In this document: positions 53,271 through 60,717 of the stretch, piece by piece | Numbering within the stretch: the stretch's first letter is position 1 | Layout: every line of letters begins with the position of its first letter | Assembly (NCBI RefSeq): GCF_947632075.1 | Contig: NZ_CANRNX010000004.1 | Location: forward strand, 1-64,000 | Length of the DNA stretch: 64,000 nucleotides | Direction of reading: 5' to 3' | Origin: an uncultured Flavobacterium sp. | GTDB lineage: Bacteria > Bacteroidota > Bacteroidia > Flavobacteriales > Flavobacteriaceae | Made by a program: the position numbers and the translations under genes | Notes under the pieces: generated by a model | Database searches by the model: none | What the model saw: only the letters and a program-made list of their open reading frames with translations | What the model was told of the DNA's origin: nothing

Positions 53271-54425
53271 CTATCTAGAAATTACTCGAATCGTTTCTTT
53301 AACTTGTTGTGCAACTTTACGAGCTTCAGTCATATTTTCGTTTACAATAGTTACGTGCCCCATTTTACGGAACGGACGAGTTTCGCGTTTTCCGTAAATG
53401 TGCGGAGTTACTCCATCAATCGCCATGATTTTTTCGATGTTTTCATAAACTACTTGTCCAGAAAAACCTTCTTCACCAACTAAGTTTACCATAATTCCGG
53501 CAGCTTTACTATCGGTATTTCCTAAAGGTAAATCTAAAATAGCACGAATGTGTTGTTCAAATTGCGAAGTATAACTAGCCTCTATAGAATAATGTCCTGA
53601 ATTATGTGGGCGAGGAGCAACCTCATTTACTAAAATTTGGTCGTCTTGTGTTTGAAACATTTCAACAGCTAATAAACCAACATGATTATAAGCTTCTGAA
53701 ACTTTTAATGCAATTTCACGCGCGTTATTTGCAACCGTTTCGTCAATACGAGCTGGGCAAATTACATATTCTACTTGATTTGCTTCTGGATGGAATTCCA
53801 TTTCAACTACCGGATACGTTTTAATTTCTCCTGAAGCTGAACGCGCAACAATAACTGCTAATTCGTTTTTAAACGGAATCATCGTTTCTGCAATACATTC
53901 CGTTTCTGGAAGCGTATCTAAATCTTCAATTTTACGAACTACTTTTACTCCGTTTCCGTCGTAACCACCTTCGGTAGCTTTCCATACAAAAGGAATTTCA
54001 ATGTTTCCGTTCGCAACTTCAGCTTTTAAAGCAGTTAAAGTTAAAAAACGTTCATAAGGTGCTGTTGGAATATTATGTTGTGTATAAAAATCTTTTTGGT
54101 TGCCTTTGTTCGAGATTAAACGTAGCGTTTTAGGAGAAGGATAAACTTTTTTGCCTTCAGCTTCTAAAGTTTCTAAAGCTTCAAGATTAACGTTTTCAAT
54201 TTCAATGGTTAAAACGTCAACTTGGTTTCCTAAATCAATAACGGTTTGGTAATCGTTTAATGAACCCTGAAAGAATTTTGTAGCACCAAATTGGCAAGGA
54301 GCCTCAGAACTTGGATCAACTACATAAGTTTGAATATCGAATTTTCTGGTTTCAGTCAACATCATTTTACCTAATTGGCCACCACCTAAAATTCCTAATT
54401 TAAAATCTGAAGAAAAATAACTCAT
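53271..54425 (-). CDS. purK: 5-(carboxyamino)imidazole ribonucleotide synthase
   Basis: ATP-grasp enzyme that makes N5-CAIR from AIR, bicarbonate and ATP, feeding PurE. It has 384 residues. Motifs are LGILGGGQLGKMML at the N-terminus (nucleotide-binding domain), VWKATEGGYDGNG and AETMIPFKNELAVIVAR, the ATP-grasp loops. VNEVAPRPHNSGHYS follows with the metal and substrate ligands. It is the first gene of the transcription unit, with its own -7 element, and is followed by the ATPase-HNH pair and purE. Confidence 0.97.
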   Translation of the reverse strand: MSYFSSDFKLGILGGGQLGKMMLTETRKFDIQTYVVDPSSEAPCQFGATKFFQGSLNDYQTVIDLGNQVDVLTIEIENVNLEALETLEAEGKKVYPSPKTLRLISNKGNQKDFYTQHNIPTAPYERFLTLTALKAEVANGNIEIPFVWKATEGGYDGNGVKVVRKIEDLDTLPETECIAETMIPFKNELAVIVARSASGEIKTYPVVEMEFHPEANQVEYVICPARIDETVANNAREIALKVSEAYNHVGLLAVEMFQTQDDQILVNEVAPRPHNSGHYSIEASYTSQFEQHIRAILDLPLGNTDSKAAGIMVNLVGEEGFSGQVVYENIEKIMAIDGVTPHIYGKRETRPFRKMGHVTIVNENMTEARKVAQQVKETIRVISR

Positions 54426-54456
54426 CGTTAAATTTTTAATTGTGTTGTTTAATTTG

Positions 54457-54464
54457 CAAAGATA
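54457..54464 (-). promoter_or_regulatory. Candidate -7 element for purK (and the downstream genes)
   Basis: Reads TATCTTTG on the minus strand, about 32 nt before the purK start. It is the only consensus -7 element I find for the purK, ATPase, HNH, purE unit. Confidence 0.5.
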
Positions 54465-54573
54465 AAGTTTTAAATTGTACTTTTAAGTTGCTTTTTTAAC
54501 TCAATATCATATTGTAAAATATAAAGCTTGGTTAGCTTATAAAACTAGGTTTAACTCTTAATAAAAATTCAGT

Positions 54574-55002
54574 TTAAGTTTTTTTATATTCCATAACTGT
54601 TTCTAGCTCGCCTGTATTTTCTTCAATTTGTTCGTTTTTGATTAGAAAGTCTTGACTTATATAAAAAGCAATTGACTTTTTGTTTTTTGAATATACGTTT
54701 AAGATGAGTTCTGGATATAATTCTTTAGCATGTTGTAATAATTTTTTTCCAAAACCTTTTCCTTGGCTTATGGGATGAACAAAAATAGCGGCAATGTAAT
54801 TTTCTACTAAAGATATAAAGCCTACGACAAAGTTGTTTTCTTCGATTACATACGAGTTACTTTGAGGCAAGTAAATATCACGCATATCGTTTATCTTTTC
54901 TAACCAATAGCTTTGGGGTATAAAATCGTGTGAAATTACAGATGCATTTAACCAAATTTCTAAAACGCTATCAGTATCTTTTTTTTCAAATGGTCTAATC
55001 AT
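54574..55002 (-). CDS. GNAT-family N-acetyltransferase
   Basis: An acetyltransferase of 142 residues. The acetyl-CoA pyrophosphate-binding motif is QGKGFGKKLLQHA (about 89-101), preceded by the beta-strand AAIFVHP and followed by LNVYSKNKKSIAFYIS. The N-terminal part (MIRPFEKKDTDSVLEIWL) resembles YjaB/PhnO-like members. The substrate is unknown. The 148-nt gap to purK holds the purK promoter and nothing else evident. Confidence 0.88.
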   Translation of the reverse strand: MIRPFEKKDTDSVLEIWLNASVISHDFIPQSYWLEKINDMRDIYLPQSNSYVIEENNFVVGFISLVENYIAAIFVHPISQGKGFGKKLLQHAKELYPELILNVYSKNKKSIAFYISQDFLIKNEQIEENTGELETVMEYKKT

Positions 55003-55043
55003 GATCTTTAAAGAAGATAATATCTTTATATTAAGTTGATTTT

Positions 55044-55601
55044 TTATGGTTTTTGGTGTTTTTCTTCCTTAGAAATTTTAGAAAGAATTTTTTTTGCTCT
55101 ACTTACAAATGAAGGTTCTTTTGATTGTACTTGCCGATCAATTATTGCTAGTAATTCAGATGTAATCCATTCGGCTTCGTTTCTTAGTTCAAATAAAACA
55201 CTTAAACAATTCACTCGAGTTGCTACAAATGAATTTGATATTAACCAATCAAAATGTGTATTTACCAGAGTGTCTTTTTGATTTTTTGTAAATTGTGATG
55301 GATTTTTCATTAAGATATGATAGAAAATTCTGCTACTTGTACGTTTGCAAGTTTCATTTGTAAACTTCTTTTGCAACTCAATGAAACGACTTAAACAGTT
55401 GTTTAAATAATCAGTATGCTCATCAATAATGAGATCTAAAACACAACAAAATAAAATTTGTGTTCTTTCATCAGAATTTTCAATATGGTCTAAAATTTTT
55501 TCGGCAGAAATATTAGAGTCTAAGATTATATTCTTAGCTAATTTTCTACTATTTATACTCATATCAATTTTTAAATTTGATAAAATTTCCGAATCTGTCA
55601 T
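55044..55601 (-). CDS. Hypothetical HEAT-like helical protein
   Basis: A protein of 185 residues from MTDSEILSNLKIDMS, entirely helical with repeated helix pairs of HEAT/armadillo type (ISAEKILDHIENSDERTQIL, VATRVNCLSVLFELRNEAEW). There is no signal or membrane segment. An in-frame ATG at 55631 would add ten residues (FKIIEKKIY); the start at 55601 gives a conventional N-terminus, though this is not decisive. It is probably a cytosolic scaffold. It is adjacent to the GNAT gene (41-nt gap), so the two may be co-transcribed. Confidence 0.7.
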   Translation of the reverse strand: MTDSEILSNLKIDMSINSRKLAKNIILDSNISAEKILDHIENSDERTQILFCCVLDLIIDEHTDYLNNCLSRFIELQKKFTNETCKRTSSRIFYHILMKNPSQFTKNQKDTLVNTHFDWLISNSFVATRVNCLSVLFELRNEAEWITSELLAIIDRQVQSKEPSFVSRAKKILSKISKEEKHQKP

Positions 55602-55689
55602 GTAAATCTTTTTTTCGATAATTTTAAACAAAGAAAAAACAAATAATCATAAAATTGTGTATAAATAAATGAAACTCATCTCAATTTCA

Positions 55690-55697
55690 TATATTTG
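55690..55697 (+). promoter_or_regulatory. Candidate -7 element for hpt-adk
   Basis: TATATTTG matches TAnnTTTG, 23 nt before the hpt start codon. A TTG at the usual -33 distance is not evident. Confidence 0.5.
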
Positions 55698-55720
55698 CAC
55701 TTTATAAGAAATTAGATGAT

Positions 55721-56251
55721 ATGGAAATTCAAATTTTAGATAAAGTTTTTGTGCCTTACATTTCTGAAGAAGAAATTCAAACGCGTTTAAAAAACGTTGC
55801 AAAAGATATGATGCGCGATCTTGAAGGAGAAAATCTGGTTTTCATTGGAGTTTTAAACGGTTCGTTTATGGTACTTTCTGATTTAATGAAGTATTTTACG
55901 AATCCGTGCGAAGTATCTTTTGTGAAAATGGCTTCATATGAAGGAACTCAATCTACAAATGAAGTAAAACAATTGATTGGTTTAGATGTTGATTTAACTG
56001 ATAAAACTGTTGTCATTGTTGAAGATATTGTAGATACTGGAAATACCATCGAAGTTCTTGTACAACTATTTAATAGATATAAAATTAAAGGTCTAAAAAT
56101 TGCTACTTTGTTTCATAAACCTGAAGCTTATACCAAACAAATTCCGTTAGATTATGTTGGATTTAATATTCCTAATAAATTTATCGTTGGTTTTGGTTTA
56201 GACTACAACAAACAAGGAAGAAATTTAACTGCTATTTATCAAATAAAATAA
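55721..56251 (+). CDS. hpt: Hypoxanthine phosphoribosyltransferase
   Basis: Purine salvage enzyme of 176 residues that makes IMP (and GMP) from the base and PRPP. The PRPP-binding motif is VVIVEDIVDTGNT (about 102-114). The flexible-loop region contains MASYEGTQST, and DYVGFNIPNKFIVGFGLDYN is the typical C-terminal part with the base-binding Asp. It is followed after 13 nt by adk, forming a purine-nucleotide operon, and lies near the purK-purE unit on the other strand. Confidence 0.96.
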   Translation: MEIQILDKVFVPYISEEEIQTRLKNVAKDMMRDLEGENLVFIGVLNGSFMVLSDLMKYFTNPCEVSFVKMASYEGTQSTNEVKQLIGLDVDLTDKTVVIVEDIVDTGNTIEVLVQLFNRYKIKGLKIATLFHKPEAYTKQIPLDYVGFNIPNKFIVGFGLDYNKQGRNLTAIYQIK

Positions 56252-56264
56252 CGAAAATATTATT

Positions 56265-56837
56265 ATGATTGCTATTGTTTTATTCGGAAAACCTGGTGCT
56301 GGTAAAGGTACACAGGCCGAGTTTTTAAAGGAGAAGTATAATTTAACTCATATTTCCACTGGAGATATTTTTCGTTTCAACATTAAAAATGAAACGGAAT
56401 TAGGAAAAAAAGCTCAAGAGTTCATCAACAAAGGTGAATTGGTTCCTGATGAAATAACAATCAATATGTTAAAAGCTGAGGTTGAAAAGAACATGGATAA
56501 AGCAGGTTTTTTATTTGATGGTTTCCCAAGAACAATTCCTCAGGCTGATGCTTTAGATGCTTTCTTAAAATCAATAAATTTAGAAATCACCGCAACTGTT
56601 GGTTTAGATGCTAATGATGATGTTTTAGTAGCTCGTATTCTTGAAAGAGGAAAAACTTCTGGAAGAGCAGATGATCAAGACGAAGCTAAAATTAGAACTC
56701 GTTATGAAGAGTACAACGAAAAAACAGCTCCGCTTATCGAGTACTATCAAAAACAAAATAAATATTACGCGGTTGACGGAATCGGTACTATTGCCGAGGT
56801 TACAGAGCGTTTAAGTAATGTTATTGATAAATTATAA
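56265..56837 (+). CDS. adk: Adenylate kinase (short LID form)
   Basis: Interconverts ATP + AMP and 2 ADP. It has 190 residues. The P-loop is FGKPGAGKGTQAEFL, the AMP-binding segment is STGDIFRFNIK, and FDGFPRTIPQADALD carries the conserved Arg. The LID is short (ERGKTSGRADDQDE) without the zinc-finger insert of long-form bacterial enzymes. That gives about 190 instead of 215 residues, as in other Bacteroidetes. It is the second gene of the hpt-adk operon. Confidence 0.96.
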   Translation: MIAIVLFGKPGAGKGTQAEFLKEKYNLTHISTGDIFRFNIKNETELGKKAQEFINKGELVPDEITINMLKAEVEKNMDKAGFLFDGFPRTIPQADALDAFLKSINLEITATVGLDANDDVLVARILERGKTSGRADDQDEAKIRTRYEEYNEKTAPLIEYYQKQNKYYAVDGIGTIAEVTERLSNVIDKL

Positions 56838-56862
56838 AAATAACATAAAGTAAATTCACTTT

Positions 56863-56893
56863 AATCTTATCTTTGTTAATCAGAGATAAGATT
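56863..56893 (+). terminator. Terminator after adk, overlapping a promoter element
   Basis: AATCTTATCT (56863-56872) pairs with AGATAAGATT (56884-56893), 11-nt loop, followed by TTTG. The left arm and loop contain TATCTTTG (56868-56875), a perfect -7 element for the next gene. Confidence 0.72.
56868..56875 (+). promoter_or_regulatory. Candidate -7 element for the CNNM/CBS gene
   Basis: TATCTTTG, inside the adk terminator hairpin. Transcription would start near 56880, leaving about 45 nt to the TTG start at 56925. Confidence 0.45.
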
Positions 56894-56924
56894 TTTGTGT
56901 TTAAATAACTTTAATCAGAACAAC

Positions 56925-58199
56925 TTGGAAATACTCATTATTTTCTTCTTAATTATTTTAAACGGTATATTTTCTATGTCGGAAATGGCATTGGTTTCCG
57001 CTCGAAAAAACCGATTAGAAATTGCTGCCAAAAAAGGAAGTTCAAGTGCTAAAGCTGCTTTAGAATTAGCAAATAATCCAAATAACTTTTTTTCAACTGT
57101 GCAAATCGGTATAACCTTAATCGGAATTTTAACCGGTATTTATTCCGGTGATAATATCACAACTGATGTTAAGGATTATATTTCACAGATTCCGCAATTG
57201 CAGCCTTACGCAGCTTCGTTAAGTGTTGGATTAGTATTGTTTATTCTAACTTTCTTTACATTAATTTTAGGAGAATTAGTACCTAAACGTTTGGGATTAA
57301 ATTTCCCTGAAGCTATATCAAAGATGGTAGCTTTACCAATGACGTTGATTTCTAAAATCGCAGCGCCTTTTGTTTGGTTACTAACAAAATCTACAGATGG
57401 CGTATTAAAGGTTTTAAACATTCGTCCTACTGCAGACGGAAAAGTAACAGAAGAAGAAATACGTTCAATTATTCGTGAAAGTACTGAAGATGGTGAAGTT
57501 CAAGAAATTGAACAAGATATTGTAGAACGTGTTTTTAACGTAGGTGACCGTAAAGTAAATTCGTTAATGACACATAGAAAGTCAGTAGTTTTTCTTGAAT
57601 GTGATGATGATTTACAAACCATAAAAAATAAGGTTGTTGATGAATTACATTCATTTTATCCGGTTTGTGAAAACGGATTAGATGAAGTGATTGGGATTGT
57701 AACTTTAAAAGATTTATTTTTGCTGTTCGAAAATCAAAATACCGATATTCGAAATATTATAAAAGAACCAATCTTTATAATCGAACATACATCAGCGTAT
57801 AAAGCGTTAGAAATGTTCAAGTCAACAAAGGTTCATTACGCTTTAATCACCGATGAATACGGTGTAATTCAAGGAATTATTACTCTGAATGATATTTTGG
57901 AAGCTTTGGTTGGAGACGCTTCTGAATTTGATGAAGAAGAATATCAACTTCAAGAAATTGGAGATGGAAAATATATAGTTGATGGATTTTATCCATTACA
58001 TGATTTGTTTGCTTATTTTGAATTAGATGAGTTAATGCAAGATTACGATGTAACTACCGTTAGTGGTTTGGTTATGAAAGAATTAACTTATATTCCAAAA
58101 ACAGGTGAAAAACTTATTTGGAATAAAATGGAATTTGAAATTCTGGAATCTAACGGTGTTAAAATAAGCAAAATAGAAATAAATTTATTAAAAGAATAA
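56925..58199 (+). CDS. CNNM/CorC-type membrane protein with CBS pair
   Basis: An integral membrane protein of about 424 residues. The N-terminal CNNM (DUF21) domain has three to four helices (LEILIIFFLIILNGIFSMSE, FSTVQIGITLIGILTGIYSG). A CBS-domain pair follows (about 200-325: VNSLMTHRKSVVFLECDD, KVHYALITDEYGVIQGIITL), then a C-terminal CorC/HlyC transporter-associated domain (about 340-424). It is probably involved in Mg2+/cobalt efflux or homeostasis. The frame is open from 56895 with no ATG. The family normally begins M-E-I-(L/I)-I-I, so the TTG at 56925 (L-E-I-L-I-I) is the likely start. obgE follows after 27 nt. Confidence 0.85.
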   Translation: MEILIIFFLIILNGIFSMSEMALVSARKNRLEIAAKKGSSSAKAALELANNPNNFFSTVQIGITLIGILTGIYSGDNITTDVKDYISQIPQLQPYAASLSVGLVLFILTFFTLILGELVPKRLGLNFPEAISKMVALPMTLISKIAAPFVWLLTKSTDGVLKVLNIRPTADGKVTEEEIRSIIRESTEDGEVQEIEQDIVERVFNVGDRKVNSLMTHRKSVVFLECDDDLQTIKNKVVDELHSFYPVCENGLDEVIGIVTLKDLFLLFENQNTDIRNIIKEPIFIIEHTSAYKALEMFKSTKVHYALITDEYGVIQGIITLNDILEALVGDASEFDEEEYQLQEIGDGKYIVDGFYPLHDLFAYFELDELMQDYDVTTVSGLVMKELTYIPKTGEKLIWNKMEFEILESNGVKISKIEINLLKE

Positions 58200-58226
58200 C
58201 TTGTTTTACAAGTAAAATAAAACAAA

Positions 58227-59228
58227 ATGACAGAAGGGAATTTCGTAGATTACGTTAAAATATATGTAGCGTCTGGTAAAGGTGGTAAAGGCTCTACACA
58301 CTTACACCGTGAGAAATTTATTGACAAAGGAGGTCCAGATGGTGGAGATGGTGGTCGTGGAGGTCACGTGTATTTAGAGGGTAACGAAAGTTTATGGACG
58401 TTACATCACTTAAAATTTGCACGCCATATTAAAGCCGGTCACGGTGGTGATGGTGCAAGTGCGCGTAGTACTGGTGCAGATGGTGAAGATAAAATTATTG
58501 AAGTTCCATTAGGTACTGTTGTAAAAGATAAAGAAACTGGAGAAGTTTTATTTGAAATCACAGAACATGGTGAGAAAAGAATTCTTGCTAAAGGTGGTAA
58601 AGGAGGTTTAGGAAACTGGCATTTTAGAAGTTCTACAAATCAAACACCACGTTATTCGCAACCTGGAATTCCAGGTGAAGAATTGGATGTAATTTTAGAA
58701 TTGAAAGTACTTGCAGATGTTGGTTTAGTAGGATTTCCTAACGCAGGAAAGTCTACATTGCTTTCTGTTTTAACTTCTGCAAAACCAAAAATTGGAGACT
58801 ATCCGTTTACTACATTAAAACCAAATTTAGGAATTGTAGCTTATCGTGATTTTAAATCGTTTGTAATTGCTGATATTCCTGGTATTATCGAAGGTGCTGC
58901 AGAAGGAAAAGGATTAGGACATTATTTCCTACGCCATATTGAACGTAACTCAACTTTATTATTTTTAATTCCGGCCGATGCTCCAGATATTAAAAAAGAA
59001 TATGAAATTTTGATTGGGGAATTAAGTCAATACAATCCTGAAATGTTAGATAAAGATCGTTTAATTGCTATTTCAAAATCTGACATGTTAGATGATGAAC
59101 TTAAAGCAGAAATGAGCGTTCAGTTAGATAAAGATTTTGATGGTGTACCTTATATGTTTATTTCATCGGTTGCACAACAAGGATTAACTGAGTTGAAAGA
59201 CAAACTTTGGTTAATGCTTAACAAATAG
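58227..59228 (+). CDS. obgE: GTPase Obg/CgtA
   Basis: Ribosome-assembly and stress GTPase of 333 residues. The glycine-rich Obg domain (about 1-160: [37 protein letters not shown]) is followed by the G domain with G1 [10 protein letters not shown]3 [17 protein letters not shown] and G4 ISKSD. The OCT C-terminal domain of some firmicute proteins is absent, as usual here. It lies 27 nt downstream of the CNNM gene and is probably co-transcribed with it. Confidence 0.97.
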   Translation: MTEGNFVDYVKIYVASGKGGKGSTHLHREKFIDKGGPDGGDGGRGGHVYLEGNESLWTLHHLKFARHIKAGHGGDGASARSTGADGEDKIIEVPLGTVVKDKETGEVLFEITEHGEKRILAKGGKGGLGNWHFRSSTNQTPRYSQPGIPGEELDVILELKVLADVGLVGFPNAGKSTLLSVLTSAKPKIGDYPFTTLKPNLGIVAYRDFKSFVIADIPGIIEGAAEGKGLGHYFLRHIERNSTLLFLIPADAPDIKKEYEILIGELSQYNPEMLDKDRLIAISKSDMLDDELKAEMSVQLDKDFDGVPYMFISSVAQQGLTELKDKLWLMLNK

Positions 59229-59234
59229 TTTATG

Positions 59235-59260
59235 AAAATCTCTTCTTTTGAAGAGATTTT
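59235..59260 (+). terminator. Terminator after obgE
   Basis: A perfect 11-bp stem AAAATCTCTTC/GAAGAGATTTT with loop TTTT, followed by more T. Confidence 0.9.
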
Positions 59261-59301
59261 TTTTATTTTTAATAGTGAAAAAGAAATTTATTTAAAACGC
59301 T

Positions 59302-60579
59302 ATGAAAAAAATTAAACTATTGTTTTTGTTGCTGTTGTTTCCTTTAGCAATTAATGCACAAATAATTAAAGCCGAGACTGCTTATTACAGTGATCCAAGA
59401 ATTGAAATTGATACATTGCACTTTTATTCAGGTAAACCTCAAGTTTTTTTAATACAAATTAAAGATCCTTCAGATTATTTAGATTCGAGTGAACTTGTTG
59501 AGAGAAATGAACTTAGAAGAAATTTTGATTCCTCAGATTTCGAATTTAATTTTATTACTAAACACAGTTTTCTTCGTTTTGAAAATGGTCAATTTATTGA
59601 TGTTAGTGACCCAAATAATACTTACGGTGCTGTTGTTTTCTGGACAGGAAACTCATCAGATAAAGTAAAACTACAAGAAGGTGTAAGATTAGCAACTGAA
59701 TTTGTTTCAGCTCAACTAAATCTTAATAAAAAGTCTTCTTACATCGTAAATTCTGAATTCTACAAAAAAGAGATTGCTCAACTTTCTAAAAAAGATGATT
59801 TCACAAAAGATTCAGAAAAAGTGATGAATCTATTTCTGGAAAAATATTCAGTTCCAGAGGTTTGTACTATCAACGATCAAAATATTTTTAATCGAAATTC
59901 CGACAAAGTAAAAACACTTACTGGTTTCCTTGTTAATTCAAAAGGAAAAAAAATTAAACATGAAGAGTTTTCATTCAACGAAAAAGGTCATCCAACAAGA
60001 ATTATTCGATTTGATGACGACGGCAAAACAGTTTATTATACTACAACGTTTAATTACGAAAATGGAATTCTAAAATCTATTACAAAAAATGATCGAGTTG
60101 ACCACATAAAATACAATAATAATCAACTTTTTTATACTTCTGATTTGGGTGGCGGAAACGAAACTACAATATTTGAATTGAATGATGGAGCGTTATTGAT
60201 GAAACGAATTTTAATTATGAATAACGATGAAGGCCAAGAAGAACGAAATTTTATTGTAGAACAACGCATCGAGAACGATTGTATTCACTATTATATAAAC
60301 AACGAACTTTGGACAATTGATTGTTCTTCAGAAATCGGAAAATTTCCATATACTCATAAATATACTTCATTTCAAAACGGTGAAGTTCTCCAAACAATTG
60401 ATTATAAAGTAAACAAAATAGATAATTCTAAATTTCAAATACAATCAAAAAGTTCAGAATCTAATTCAAACGGCACAACTACAATTCTTTTAAATGATCA
60501 TGGTTTAGTAGAATCTTTGACTTATAAAGAAGGAAATGAAACAGAAAAATATCAAATCGAATATTCATATTATGAATAG
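59302..60579 (+). CDS. Hypothetical exported protein with YD/MORN-like strands
   Basis: I do not recognise a named family. It has 425 residues, with a signal peptide ending NAQ. The N-terminal domain (about 20-160) contains FWTGNSSDKVKLQEGVRLAT. A second half of short repeated beta-hairpins follows (EEFSFNEKGHPTRIIRFDDD, TFNYENGILKSITKN, LNDHGLVESLTYKEGNETEK), resembling YD/RHS-type or MORN-like strands. There is no catalytic motif, lipobox or T9SS sorting domain, so it is probably periplasmic. It is monocistronic between a terminator and a 138-nt gap. Confidence 0.7.
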   Translation: MKKIKLLFLLLLFPLAINAQIIKAETAYYSDPRIEIDTLHFYSGKPQVFLIQIKDPSDYLDSSELVERNELRRNFDSSDFEFNFITKHSFLRFENGQFIDVSDPNNTYGAVVFWTGNSSDKVKLQEGVRLATEFVSAQLNLNKKSSYIVNSEFYKKEIAQLSKKDDFTKDSEKVMNLFLEKYSVPEVCTINDQNIFNRNSDKVKTLTGFLVNSKGKKIKHEEFSFNEKGHPTRIIRFDDDGKTVYYTTTFNYENGILKSITKNDRVDHIKYNNNQLFYTSDLGGGNETTIFELNDGALLMKRILIMNNDEGQEERNFIVEQRIENDCIHYYINNELWTIDCSSEIGKFPYTHKYTSFQNGEVLQTIDYKVNKIDNSKFQIQSKSSESNSNGTTTILLNDHGLVESLTYKEGNETEKYQIEYSYYE

Positions 60580-60717
60580 TTTTGAGATATTTTAAAAAAT
60601 ATATGTTTTTATACACTAAAAATATAAATAGAAGTTAAAAAACAGGTTTCTGTTATATATAATTCGTTTTTTTTATAAAATCGATTATCTTCGCAAGAGA
60701 AATCATTTAATATAAAT

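Noticed and set aside
58199-58213. ACTTGT-TTT-ACAAGT hairpin before obgE as terminator
   Set aside because: Only 6 bp with no T run. The genes are 27 nt apart and probably co-transcribed.
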